In this document: one piece after another, positions 1 through 8,872 of the stretch
Layout: each line of letters begins with the position of its first letter
Position numbering within the stretch: position 1 is the stretch's first letter
NCBI RefSeq assembly: GCF_003858395.1
Contig: NZ_QWEV01000005.1
Location: forward strand, 3,162,001-3,226,000
Origin: Acidipila sp. EB88
GTDB lineage: Bacteria; Acidobacteriota; Terriglobia; Terriglobales; Acidobacteriaceae
DNA length: 64,000 nucleotides
Direction of reading: 5' to 3'
Made by a program: the position numbers and the translations under genes
Notes under the pieces: generated by a model
What the model saw: the letters and a program-made list of their open reading frames with translations, nothing else
Databases searched by the model: none
What the model was told of the DNA's origin: nothing

Positions 1-1017
1 AACCGCGACGGCACATTCACGGACGTGTCCAGACAGTCAGGCATCGGCGCGAAGGAGGGCACGTTTGGCATGGGTGTCGTGGTCGCGGATTTCGACAACG
101 ATGGCTGGCCCGACATTTACATTGCAAGCGACTCCACACCAAGCGTGCTGTTCATGAACAACCAGGATGGCACCTTTCGCGAAGAGGGCCTGCTGCGCGG
201 CGTCGCCTACAGCCGTGAGGGCAGGGAAGAGGCGGGCATGGGCGTTGCTGTTGGCGACTATGACGGAGACGGCTGGCTTGACCTGCTCAAGACGAACTTC
301 TCGGACGAGTCGCCGAACCTTTTTCACAACGACGGAAAAGCCTTGTTTACGGACGTGGCCGCGCAGGCCGGGGTGAATCGCCAAACACACTTCGTGGGTT
401 GGGGATGCGGCTTCTTCGATCCGGACAACGACGGTCTTCTGGACATCCTGTACTGCAACGGGCATGTCTATCCCGAGCTGGACCGCATCCATGCCGACAC
501 CGCATACCGGCAACCTCGAGTACTGTACCGCAACCTGGGCGCCGGTTTGTTTGAAGATGTGACTGCGCAGGCGGGCGACGCGCTCACAAGCCTAGGCACG
601 GGCCGCGGATGCGCCTTCGGTGACTTCAACAACGACGGTTCGGTTGGAGTGGTGATCAACAACCAGGGCGGCGCCCCGTCTCTTCTGCAGTTCAAGCAGC
701 AGAACGCCCACCATTGGATCAGCATCAAGCTTCGAGGGGTCACCTCCAATCGGAGTGCGATTGGCGCACGGGTTCGCTGCGTGGCTGGCACGCTCTCGCA
801 GATCGACGAAGTACGCAGTGGCGGCAGCTACCTTTCGCAAAGTGACCTGCGCTTGCATTTCGGACTACGCGACCAGTCTGTGATTGACCTGCTTGAGATT
901 CATTGGCCGAGTGGCGTTGTCGACCGGATGGAGCATGTGCGTGCCAACCAGTTTCTCCACGTTGCAGAGGGAAGCACCCGTGCCGCCGCAACGTCGACCA
1001 GCAGGGCCAAGGAATGA
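1..1017 (+). CDS. CRTAC1/ASPIC-UnbV family FG-GAP repeat protein, 5' truncated by window
   Basis: The frame is open from base 1, so the start lies outside the window; 338 residues are visible. Several FG-GAP/VCBS-type Asp-rich loops are seen (DFDNDGWPDIY, DYDGDGWLDLL, DPDNDGLLDIL, DFNNDGS), the kind that bind calcium in beta-propeller blades. The C-terminal part has the ASPIC/UnbV signature (RSGGSYLSQSDLRLHFGL followed by HWPSG). Such proteins are exported in Acidobacteria, but their substrate is not established. The stop codon overlaps the start of the TPR gene (ATGA), so the two are probably translationally coupled. It is paralogous to the protein at 2438-4204. Family is secure; function is not assigned. 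Confidence 0.85.
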   Translation, partial: NRDGTFTDVSRQSGIGAKEGTFGMGVVVADFDNDGWPDIYIASDSTPSVLFMNNQDGTFREEGLLRGVAYSREGREEAGMGVAVGDYDGDGWLDLLKTNFSDESPNLFHNDGKALFTDVAAQAGVNRQTHFVGWGCGFFDPDNDGLLDILYCNGHVYPELDRIHADTAYRQPRVLYRNLGAGLFEDVTAQAGDALTSLGTGRGCAFGDFNNDGSVGVVINNQGGAPSLLQFKQQNAHHWISIKLRGVTSNRSAIGARVRCVAGTLSQIDEVRSGGSYLSQSDLRLHFGLRDQSVIDLLEIHWPSGVVDRMEHVRANQFLHVAEGSTRAAATSTSRAKE

Positions 1018-2438
1018 GGAAGTCCGGCCAGCACCCGTGGTGTCTCTCATCGCTGGGGTGGTTGTTCCTGCTCGCAGCGTCAATGGCGCGTGCACAGGCA
1101 GGAAACGCAACGGGTCAGGTGGAGGGAGCCATGCAACTGCTGCGAGCCGGCGAGGTGCACCAGGCTCTGCAGCAATTCGATGTCGTCCTGAAAAGCAATC
1201 CCCATTCTGCATACGCGCTCATTGGCCGCGGCGTCTGCGAGAACCAGCTACAGCAGTACGCGGCAGCTGCTCTCGACTTCAAGGCTGCTTTGCATCTGGA
1301 TCCCGCATCCGTGTCGGCGCATTACAACTACGCACTTACCTTGATCCGCCTGCACCAGGAGGATGCTGCGATCGCGCAGCTGCGCATGGTACTCAACGCT
1401 CAGCCTGAAGCGCTGCAGCCGCTCTACAACCTTGCTGTACTGCTTGAAGCAAAAGGCGCGTATGCCGAAGCAGCCGAGCGCCTGCGGGTGGCTCATCGGG
1501 TCGCTCCTGAAGACCCGGGCATTGCGGTGCACTTTCTTGCCGACCTGCTTCACCTTGACACGCACGCCGAGGTTGCGTCATTGATCGCAGAGCTTTCCGC
1601 CGAGTCGACACCTTCGGCGCTGCAGCGCGATGCGGGCGCGGCGCTTCTGGGAGCAGGACGCGCCGCGGAGGCAAACCCACTCCTGATGGCCGCCTACAAT
1701 CGTGAGCCGAACTTCGAGACAGCGCTGCTTCTGGCTCGCTCGCTGCTTGCAGCCGACCAGGCGCAGGCTGCGCTGACGCTGCTTTCAAACAGTACTCCGG
1801 CTGGCGCCGGCAACGAGGAGGTGGCCCAGTTCCACACACTCATCGGCATTGCCATGGCCGCCACACACGATCCGCGCGGGGCTACCGCGCAACTGCAAAC
1901 GGCGTTATCGCTCGATCCAAGACTCGCCATCGCGCAAAATGTACTGGGTTTCTGCCAGACACAACAGGGGCAGTACGTCCAGGCTGCGGAGGCTTACCAG
2001 GAGGCGTCAGAGCTGGAGCCTCGGCGCGCTGTGTACGCCCGCGATGCGGCCCTCGCATCCAGCCGGGCTAGCGACACCGCGCAGGCGATCCGCTTCGCGC
2101 AGCGTGTGACGACGCTCACGCCCGAGGATGCCGCCGCGCACGCGCTGCTGGGCAAGCTGTATGCGTCTGCGAACCAGCCGCGGCAGGCACTCCCGGAGCT
2201 GCAGCGTGCGGTTGCGATCGATCCTGACTTGGACGCTGCCGTGTACCAGTTGGCGCGCGTGTACCAGGCAACGGGCGATCACGCGCAGGCTGTTGCCTGG
2301 AGCGAGAAACTGGCAGCATTGAAGCAGAAGCACGCTGCTGAATTTGCGCAGCAGAAGAAGAACAGCGCCGACCCCGTGCACGCCGCGGCCCTGCTTGGAG
2401 GCGGCGCGTTGCCTGCTGATGATGCGGGTGGCCCGTGA
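1014..2438 (+). CDS. Secreted tetratricopeptide-repeat protein
   Basis: 474 aa. The ATG at 1014 overlaps the upstream stop and opens a signal peptide (MRKSGQ, a hydrophobic stretch, then ARAQA), so I prefer it to in-frame codons further upstream. The rest is a run of TPR helices with the usual A/G/Y pattern (for example HYNYALTLIRLHQEDAAIAQL and LLGKLYASANQPRQALPEL). It lies between two CRTAC1 genes with overlapping stop/start codons on both sides, so the three are probably one transcript. TPR arrays are protein-binding scaffolds; a role as periplasmic partner of the CRTAC1 proteins is inference. Confidence 0.85.
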   Translation: MRKSGQHPWCLSSLGWLFLLAASMARAQAGNATGQVEGAMQLLRAGEVHQALQQFDVVLKSNPHSAYALIGRGVCENQLQQYAAAALDFKAALHLDPASVSAHYNYALTLIRLHQEDAAIAQLRMVLNAQPEALQPLYNLAVLLEAKGAYAEAAERLRVAHRVAPEDPGIAVHFLADLLHLDTHAEVASLIAELSAESTPSALQRDAGAALLGAGRAAEANPLLMAAYNREPNFETALLLARSLLAADQAQAALTLLSNSTPAGAGNEEVAQFHTLIGIAMAATHDPRGATAQLQTALSLDPRLAIAQNVLGFCQTQQGQYVQAAEAYQEASELEPRRAVYARDAALASSRASDTAQAIRFAQRVTTLTPEDAAAHALLGKLYASANQPRQALPELQRAVAIDPDLDAAVYQLARVYQATGDHAQAVAWSEKLAALKQKHAAEFAQQKKNSADPVHAAALLGGGALPADDAGGP

Positions 2439-4204
2439 TGTCCGGGACGCTCCAACGGATGCTGTTCCTCCTGCTGGTGCATTGCGCTGTTGCGCCGGTG
2501 CATGGGCAGATGGCCGCCAGTCATCCTCGTCCCCAGGTAGAGCCACCCACAGGCGCGGCGGTGGCGAACTACGTGGATGTCGCAAACCGAGCGGGCCTCT
2601 TCGCGCGCAGCACTCTGGGCGGGTCGCCGGGTAAGCACCACATCCGCGAAATGACAGGCGGAGGTGTTGCCTTGTTTGACTTTGATGGGGATGGCTGGCT
2701 TGACATCTTTCTCACGAGCACTGGACCGACAGATCCGGATACAGGCGCAGCAGCGACGAACCACCTGTACCGCAATAATCATGATGGAACGTTCTCGGAT
2801 GTAACCGAGCGTGCAGGGCTGGTGCGTCACGGCTGGGCGCAGGGTGTTTCGGTAGGCGACTTCGACGGAGATGGCTGGCCTGATCTGTTTGTCACCTACT
2901 ATGGGCGCAACGTGCTGTACCGCAACCAGCATGACGGGACCTTTACCGACGTTACGGCTGCTGCCGGCCTTGTTTCAGCCACGGATCTGTACAGCACCGG
3001 CTCAGCCTTTGTGGATTATGACCGCGACGGCCATCTGGATTTGTTTGTGGCGCACTACGTGGCGTACAGCGAGGCCACAACGCACGATGCGGATCATGGG
3101 GATCACTGCGCATGGCGCGGCCTGACGGTGCTGTGTGGTCCGCGCGGCCTTCGGGGTGCAACAGGCACGCTCTATCGCAATCGCGGCGACGGCACGTTCC
3201 AGGACGTGTCGGTCAGGGCGGGCATATCCGGTGCGCTCGATTACGGCTTCACTCCGCTGGTCGCTGACTTCAACAATGACGGTTGGCCGGATATTTATGT
3301 CGCGGACGACTCCACCCCGTCCCGCCTGTACATGAATAATCACGATGGAACCTTCACCGAAGCCGGCACACTCTCAGGCACAGCCTTTAACGAAGACGGG
3401 CGGGAGCAGAGTGGAATGGGCGCAGATGCGGGCGACGTCAACGGAGACCTGCGCCTGGACATCGTCAAGACCAACTTCGAGCAGGACACCAGTACGCTGT
3501 ACCGCGGCCGCGCCGATGGCAGCTTTGACGATGTGACTTTCTCGAGTGGCCTGGGCGTGAATACCAGTTTTGTCGGTTGGGGCACTACGTTTATTGACTT
3601 CGACAATGATGGCTGGCCCGATATTTTCATGGCCAATGGGCATATCTATGAGGAGGTGGATGCGCTTCACGATACGTCGTATCACCAGAGAAAGATCCTG
3701 TACCACAACAAGGGAGACGGCACGTTCGAGGATGTATCGTTGCGCGCCGGCCCTAGTCTCCTGCTGCAGCGAGTGTCCCGCGGTGTGGCGTCTGGCGACC
3801 TCTTCAACACCGGTCAGGTCGATCTTGTCGTCAACAACCTGGCAGATGCCCCTACGCTCTTGTGCAACCAGATGCCGGCGAAGAACCATGCACTGACGCT
3901 GCATCTTGTCGGCAAAAACCCCAATGCACTTGCCATTGGTGCGCGCGTTACGGTCACCTCGCAAACGCACAGCATGGTTCAGGAGGTGCGCAGCGGCGGC
4001 AGCTATATTTCGCAAGGCGACATGCGGCTGCGCTTCGGCCTTGGCGCCGCGACCAGGGCGGACCGTGTCGAGATCCGCTGGCCCGACGGACACGTCGACA
4101 CTCTTCAAGATGTCGCAGGCGGCGCGATCATCACCGTGGCGTACGGCGGCAGGATCGTGGACCAGATGTCGTACCGCGCCCTGCCCGCCCGACTGCGCCC
4201 CTGA
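2438..4204 (+). CDS. CRTAC1/ASPIC-UnbV family FG-GAP repeat protein
   Basis: 588 aa. The ATG at 2438 shares one base with the upstream TGA; a GTG one codon earlier is the alternative. A signal peptide (MLFLLLVHCAVAPVHGQ) is followed by about eight FG-GAP/VCBS blades (DFDGDGWLDIFL, DFDGDGWPDLFV, DYDRDGHLDLFV, DFNNDGWPDIYV, DFDNDGWPDIFM) and a C-terminal ASPIC/UnbV domain (RSGGSYISQGDMRLRFGLG, then EIRWPDG). Full-length paralogue of the truncated gene at 1-1017; the two flank the TPR gene. Predicted extracytoplasmic beta-propeller; substrate unknown. Confidence 0.88.
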   Translation: MSGTLQRMLFLLLVHCAVAPVHGQMAASHPRPQVEPPTGAAVANYVDVANRAGLFARSTLGGSPGKHHIREMTGGGVALFDFDGDGWLDIFLTSTGPTDPDTGAAATNHLYRNNHDGTFSDVTERAGLVRHGWAQGVSVGDFDGDGWPDLFVTYYGRNVLYRNQHDGTFTDVTAAAGLVSATDLYSTGSAFVDYDRDGHLDLFVAHYVAYSEATTHDADHGDHCAWRGLTVLCGPRGLRGATGTLYRNRGDGTFQDVSVRAGISGALDYGFTPLVADFNNDGWPDIYVADDSTPSRLYMNNHDGTFTEAGTLSGTAFNEDGREQSGMGADAGDVNGDLRLDIVKTNFEQDTSTLYRGRADGSFDDVTFSSGLGVNTSFVGWGTTFIDFDNDGWPDIFMANGHIYEEVDALHDTSYHQRKILYHNKGDGTFEDVSLRAGPSLLLQRVSRGVASGDLFNTGQVDLVVNNLADAPTLLCNQMPAKNHALTLHLVGKNPNALAIGARVTVTSQTHSMVQEVRSGGSYISQGDMRLRFGLGAATRADRVEIRWPDGHVDTLQDVAGGAIITVAYGGRIVDQMSYRALPARLRP

Positions 4205-4216
4205 CAGGCCGTGCGA

Positions 4217-5593
4217 TCACTGGCGCAGGCTGTACAGTGCGGAAGCATGCGGCGCGAGATGCACCGGGAGCTCGCCTGCAGTCGCGAATGTCTTACCAGC
4301 CCACAGGTCTTTGACTGTGCCGTTGCGGTGCACAATGCCAAGTTGAGCCAGCGTGATCTTGCTGTTCATGGCCTGGTCGCCCAGGTTAAAGACCGCGATG
4401 TACTTGCCTGGCTCAGCCTTCGCCTTACTCGTCGCTGTCCAGACGCGCAGGTCGCCGTGCTGCAGGGCGACATGATTCCCAGTGCTGTGCTGATTCACAG
4501 CCAGCATGTCCGCGTTGGTCAACAATGTCGTGGTGAAAGGGTCAAGCGTCGGCAGGTCACCGCCAAACATCAAGGGAGACCGAAACATCGCCCATGCAGT
4601 CATGAGTGTTTGCTGCTCGTCGTGAGAAAGAAGGGAAAGCCGGGGATTGCCGCGCTCGGCGCGCAGACCGATGTGGCCCAACGGCAACATGTCGGCGTCG
4701 GGCCAGTGCCCCGGGGTCACAAGGGGCAGCCAGCTTTCCATGCGCGTGTACATGCTCTTCACCGAGGCCCAGTTGTCCCATAAATCATCTTCAATACGCC
4801 ACATCTGCGCATTGGCGCGAAGGCTCGCCACTTTGTCCAGCGGAGCCGGCCCGGGTGAAAGGCTGAGCACGATCGGTCTCCCAGAGTGGACGATCGCCTT
4901 ATGTAATCCCTCTATCTCCGCCTGGTGGTAGGGCGACGACATGTCGTCTGCCTTAATAAAGTCCACGCCCCACTTTGCGTACTGGGCCACGATGGAATCG
5001 TAGTACGCCTGCGCGCCCGGCTTGGTCATGTCCACGCCGTACATGTCGGTGTTCCAGCGGCACAGGCTGCTCTTGTCCGCAACATCCCCTGCATGCAACG
5101 CGGTGCCAGCAATCGGCGCATTGGCTGCAACCGCCTGCCGCGGAATCCCGCGAAGAATGTGTATGCCGAAGCTGAGTCCCTTGCTGTGCACGTAGTCGGC
5201 CAGCGGCTTGAAGCCCTGGCCATTGGCTGCGGAAGGAAACCGATTGACCGCGGGAACGGTGCGACCGTTCGCATCCAGCGAAAGTTTCGCATTGGCTCTG
5301 TACCCATGTGCCTGCGCGTTTGGTTCGTACCACTGGATATCGACGACGATGTACTGCCAGCCAAACTGTTTCAACTTCGAAGCCATGACATCGGCATTCT
5401 GCTTTACCTCGCTCTCGCGGATCGTTGTGCCATACGCGTCCCAGCTGTTCCAGCCCATCGGCGGAGTGGGTGCTAGAGCCGGCACAGATGCGCCGAAGAG
5501 ATCTCCAGTGACCACGCCGGAAACGAGGGCGGTGGCAACGGCCAGAAGAGCCAGGCATGCTTTTGCGGCGAACGCAGTCTTTCTGTGGACCAT
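4217..5593 (-). CDS. GH27 alpha-galactosidase, secreted
   Basis: 458 aa. A signal peptide (LALLAVATALVSGVVTG) precedes the GH27 entry motif APTPPMGWNSWDAYG. Other family signs are the barrel strand YIVVDIQWYEP, the strand FIKADDMSSPYH that should carry the nucleophile Asp, WRIEDDLWDNW near the acid/base position, and MFRSPLMFGGDL. The enzyme should hydrolyse terminal alpha-galactosides from plant oligo- or polysaccharides outside the cytoplasm. It ends 12 bp from the convergent CRTAC1 gene and is divergent from the GH97 gene, with which it may share substrate and a regulatory interval (5594-5754). The exact sugar specificity is inferred from family only. Confidence 0.9.
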   Translation of the reverse strand: MVHRKTAFAAKACLALLAVATALVSGVVTGDLFGASVPALAPTPPMGWNSWDAYGTTIRESEVKQNADVMASKLKQFGWQYIVVDIQWYEPNAQAHGYRANAKLSLDANGRTVPAVNRFPSAANGQGFKPLADYVHSKGLSFGIHILRGIPRQAVAANAPIAGTALHAGDVADKSSLCRWNTDMYGVDMTKPGAQAYYDSIVAQYAKWGVDFIKADDMSSPYHQAEIEGLHKAIVHSGRPIVLSLSPGPAPLDKVASLRANAQMWRIEDDLWDNWASVKSMYTRMESWLPLVTPGHWPDADMLPLGHIGLRAERGNPRLSLLSHDEQQTLMTAWAMFRSPLMFGGDLPTLDPFTTTLLTNADMLAVNQHSTGNHVALQHGDLRVWTATSKAKAEPGKYIAVFNLGDQAMNSKITLAQLGIVHRNGTVKDLWAGKTFATAGELPVHLAPHASALYSLRQ

Positions 5594-5754
5594 GGATACC
5601 TTCCTGTGCGAGAGTGCGTAGGATCAACGCCGGTAGTCCTACCACGTGTGCGAAGCGAATGTCTTGCATCTTGTGCGCCGCGCTTACCAGGAAGGCCCTG
5701 ACGTGGTTTGCGGTAGCAGAAAGCCGCGTTGTTCGCTTGAGCCAGGGGTGCAAC

Positions 5755-7938
5755 ATGTTCCGAAACACGTGGACGCAAGCTTGCAGAAGGGCCGCTCAGC
5801 TTGAGCTGTTCCAGCGCAGTATGTTTCACGGTCGCTCGATTGCGGGCACCGCCGCTTTGGTGCTGAGCCTGGTGGCGGCAGTTGCGAGTGCGCAGTCGCC
5901 CGTCGCTCCGCTGCTTTCCCCGGACAAAAGCATTGAAGTGCAGGTGCAGCTAGATCCCTTACGCTACTCCGTAAGGATGCTGGGCACTGCGGTGCTGCTG
6001 GACTCGCAGCTTGGGCTCGTGCTGAAAGGCCAGCCCGACATGCAGGGCTGGAGAGTGGTGCACGAAGAACGGCGAAGCGTTGATCGTATCTGGACACCAG
6101 TCTGGGGCAAGAGCGCCAACATCCGTGATCAGTACAGCGAGCTGCAACTGGCACTGGAGGAGAGTGCCGGGCAACACCGCCGCATGGACCTCATCGTTCG
6201 GGCGTACCCGGATGGTGTCGCTTTCCGGTATGTGCTGCCGAAGCAGCCTGGAGTGGATCACTTTGTCGTCACTAAAGAACTGACTTCATTCCACTTCGCG
6301 AGCGATGTGACCGCGTGGGCCGGCATTACGGAAAAGTATCACAACTCCTTTGAACATGAGTTCCCGCGCAGCCAGCTCTCCAGTCTTCCTCCGGGTGCAC
6401 ACGTCATTTTGCCTATGCTGGCGCAGATAAGTTCTGGCATCTATGCGGCGGTGACAGAAGCAGACCTTCATGACTGGGCGGGCATGTATCTGACGCCGGC
6501 CGGCTCCGCGACCATGACGGCAGACCTTTCGCCCCGTCTCGATGGAGATGGCCTGGTGCGGGCAGACGCGCCCCATGCGAGCCCGTGGCGTGTGCTGATG
6601 CTGGGCAGGACCCCGGGATCGCTGATCGAGTCGAACCTCATCGAGAACCTTAACCCGCCTTCAAAGATTGCAGACACCTCCTGGATCAAGCCGGGCAAGA
6701 TGGCCTGGGACCACTGGTGGAGTGGCGACGTCCAGATGAACAGTGCGACCAATCAGCAGTTCATCCGTTTCGCCTCGTATATGGGCTTCCCTTATCAATT
6801 AATCGACTGGCAGTGGTATGGGCCATACGACAAACCGGACGCGAAGATCACCGAGCCTGCGACTGCTATTGATATGCCCGCGCAGCTACGCTTCGCTTCG
6901 GAACACCATGTGCGCGAGTGGATCTGGATTCACTCAGGCGATGTAAATCGCGCTAAGGAAGCCGGCACCCTGGACAGCGCATTTGCCACTTATGAACAGT
7001 GGGGTATCGCGGGCGTCAAGATTGACTTCATGGATAGCAATGACCAGGCCATGGTGAATTGGTATGAGGATGTTGTGGCGCTCGCCGCGAAACACCACCT
7101 GATGGTCGATTTTCACGGAGCTTTTGAGCCGACAGGACTCCGCGTCACCTGGCCGAATCTTCTGACCCGGGAGGGTGTGCTCGGTAACGAATACAACAAG
7201 TTCAGCACGCGGGTTACGCCGACGCATAAGCTCACAATCCCATTTACCCGCATGCTTGCCGGCCCCATGGATTACACGCCAGGCGGTTTTTTGAACCGCA
7301 GCCCTGCAGAGTGGAAGCAAACCACGCCCACCGAGGTGATGGGCAGCCGCGCGCAGGAGCTGGCACTCTTCGTGGTGTACTGGAGCCCCTTGACCTGTGT
7401 AACGGACGACCCGGTGAACTACCGTCGCAGCGACGGAACCGATCAACCTGGACTCGAGTTCTTAAGAGTGGTGCCCACCGTATGGGACGAAACAAAGGTG
7501 TTGGACGGCGCCGTTGGTGAGCACATTGTGATGGCGCGCCGGCAAGGACGAAGCTGGTTTGTGGGCGGCATGGCCGGAGACAAGCCTTACGACATGGTGC
7601 TGCCACTTGACTTTCTGGCTCCGGGTACATACAGCGCCCATATCTATGCCGACCCGCAGGATACTTCGGCAAACTACGAGGCGCTCGCGCAAAGTACGAA
7701 GCGTGTTACTGCGAGGGACTCACTCCGGTTGCATATGCGTCTTGCTGGGGGGTGGCGATCTGGCTGGAGCCCGTTGATGGGTCCGCCGTCTCCGCAAACG
7801 CAGGAATGCAAGACCTGCGCTAAAACCGGACGCGTCTCGGAAAGTGCTGCCAATGATGGCATGGCGCTTTCTGCTCATGGTCCGCAGACATGCTCAATAG
7901 TTAAATTACTCACAAGTGATGGAAGGCACGCGCGATGA
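5755..7938 (+). CDS. GH97 glycoside hydrolase with apparent 3' frameshift
   Basis: The start at 5755 has AGGGG upstream; 5821 (MFHGRSIAGTAALV, a signal peptide ending at ASAQ) is the alternative. GH97 features include the N-terminal beta-sandwich, KMAWDHWWSGDVQM, DWQWYGPYDKPDA, GVKIDFMDSNDQ, VDFHGAFEPTG, TREGVLGNEYNK and MDYTPGGFLN. The Asp in KIDFMD fits the retaining, alpha-galactosidase-like branch (inference). As read, the protein ends in about 60 residues atypical of the family. Adding one G to the run of six at 7747-7752 restores LAGGVAIWLEPVDG and a stop at 7821-7823, giving 689 aa. So there is a 1-base loss near the end, or a sequencing error. Partner of the divergent GH27. Confidence 0.88.
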   Translation: MFRNTWTQACRRAAQLELFQRSMFHGRSIAGTAALVLSLVAAVASAQSPVAPLLSPDKSIEVQVQLDPLRYSVRMLGTAVLLDSQLGLVLKGQPDMQGWRVVHEERRSVDRIWTPVWGKSANIRDQYSELQLALEESAGQHRRMDLIVRAYPDGVAFRYVLPKQPGVDHFVVTKELTSFHFASDVTAWAGITEKYHNSFEHEFPRSQLSSLPPGAHVILPMLAQISSGIYAAVTEADLHDWAGMYLTPAGSATMTADLSPRLDGDGLVRADAPHASPWRVLMLGRTPGSLIESNLIENLNPPSKIADTSWIKPGKMAWDHWWSGDVQMNSATNQQFIRFASYMGFPYQLIDWQWYGPYDKPDAKITEPATAIDMPAQLRFASEHHVREWIWIHSGDVNRAKEAGTLDSAFATYEQWGIAGVKIDFMDSNDQAMVNWYEDVVALAAKHHLMVDFHGAFEPTGLRVTWPNLLTREGVLGNEYNKFSTRVTPTHKLTIPFTRMLAGPMDYTPGGFLNRSPAEWKQTTPTEVMGSRAQELALFVVYWSPLTCVTDDPVNYRRSDGTDQPGLEFLRVVPTVWDETKVLDGAVGEHIVMARRQGRSWFVGGMAGDKPYDMVLPLDFLAPGTYSAHIYADPQDTSANYEALAQSTKRVTARDSLRLHMRLAGGWRSGWSPLMGPPSPQTQECKTCAKTGRVSESAANDGMALSAHGPQTCSIVKLLTSDGRHAR

Positions 7939-8162
7939 CTGCGCGAGGAAGAAGGGCGGCGGTGGCCAGCCACTCAGGTGTTCGAGGCAGGAAACTTGCC
8001 GCATTGGTCGCTCCCACGTTGCGAGCGAAGCTGCTGGATCTGCTTGCTTGGCCCGTCAACAAAGGGCAAGCATCTTCTTCCGCGAGGACCCGAGTTCCCG
8101 CACACGCTATACCGTGGCTTCATCTCTACTTGAGGGTCCTTTAGCACGCCTCGTTCATCAAT

Positions 8163-8271
8163 GACCTCCCATTTCTAGGAGGCCACACATGCATTTTGTT
8201 CAGTCTTTACGCTGGTGCCCAGAGGGGGACTTGAACCCCCACAACCTTGCGGTCCGCGGATTTTAAGTCCG
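8163..8271 (-). repeat. attL: 3' part of tRNA-Leu plus downstream sequence
   Basis: Matches 36197-36305 at 107 of 109 positions by eye (differences at 8203 and 8212). It contains the tRNA 3' part from the anticodon stem-loop to the encoded CCA (8213-8271) and about 50 bp beyond the tRNA end, including an inverted repeat CCTCC/GGAGG at 8166-8183. Homology stops at 8272, exactly at the anticodon stem. It cannot encode a complete tRNA. This is the expected scar at the end of the element far from the intact tRNA. Confidence 0.88.
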
Positions 8272-8366
8272 ATTCCCAAGCACGTATGAGCATCAAGCAG
8301 AGTGGGGATAAAGCTAGACAAGACCCGTGAAAAGAACACTATAAGCTCGCTGCTCATCTTGCGTAC

Positions 8367-8396
8367 AGATGCACGTAGATGCACATAGTTGCAAAG
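8367..8396. repeat. Three tandem decamers inside left end of element
   Basis: AGATGCACGT, AGATGCACAT and AGTTGCAAAG follow one another without spacing, about 95 bp inside the left attachment repeat. Short tandem sites at this distance from a core site resemble arm-type sites of tyrosine integrases; that role is inference. Confidence 0.45.
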
Positions 8397-8399
8397 TGA

Positions 8400-8432
8400 A
8401 CAGCCCCCAAAACAGCCCCAAACCGGGGGCTG
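8400..8432. promoter_or_regulatory. CAGCCCC box pair and inverted copy near left end
   Basis: ACAGCCCCC at 8400-8408 and ACAGCCCC at 8412-8419 are followed by the complement GGGGGCTG at 8425-8432. The same box occurs twice, on the opposite strand, at 36081-36100 just inside the right end. Candidate recombinase or accessory-protein sites. Confidence 0.4.
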
Positions 8433-8872
8433 CAGCCGCCATATCGACGGTGGGTTTTCTAAAATACGGATTCTTGGTCTATTGGGAGCGCCCTTTTTCT
8501 TCGTTTTTCCTTCGCCGGCTAAGTTCGTGCTTACGGCACTCCACATAGAGGACAGGTCACCCTACAAACGTTGTGGGCGACCCGCTAATGCTGTCGCTGC
8601 CTCGTCTTCGCGTCTATTCGCGTGCCAAAAACTACCTCGGGGCACTCCCAAGCCGGTCCAAGGTGAAGTGCCCATCCTGGTTCCACGTTGCAAGCTACCA
8701 TGTGACCTCGCTCCAGCTCCATCCACGGCAGAGCAATCGGGATGAGCCTCCATTCGGACGGTGGCGCTGGCTACCATCCGGGACCTCTGCGAGGCTGGCA
8801 AGAGCTTCAAACGAGGAGGTTATGTCCCGGACCAAGCCGGCCCGGGAGACCATCCGAGGCAAGCTACATGGA

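Larger units (their letters stand above)
7939..8872. other. Non-coding junction between backbone and element
   Basis: No ORF here has convincing protein character. The stretch holds the left attachment repeat (8163-8271) and, inside the element, three tandem decamers (8367-8396) and CAGCCCC boxes (8400-8432). From 8440 to 8872 I see nothing recognisable. Confidence 0.6.

Noticed and set aside
7747..7752. Programmed frameshift in GH97
   Set aside because: The run is all G without a classic slippery heptamer or evident downstream stem, and both products would differ only at the tail; a simple one-base loss is more likely.
7935..8144. Small plus-strand ORF (69 codons) after the GH97 gene
   Set aside because: Arg/Ala-rich, no motif, poor start context and next to an attachment site; no support as a gene.
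8213..8271. Second tRNA-Leu gene
   Set aside because: Only the 3' part from the anticodon onward is present; no acceptor 5' strand or D-arm. It is an attachment-site scar.
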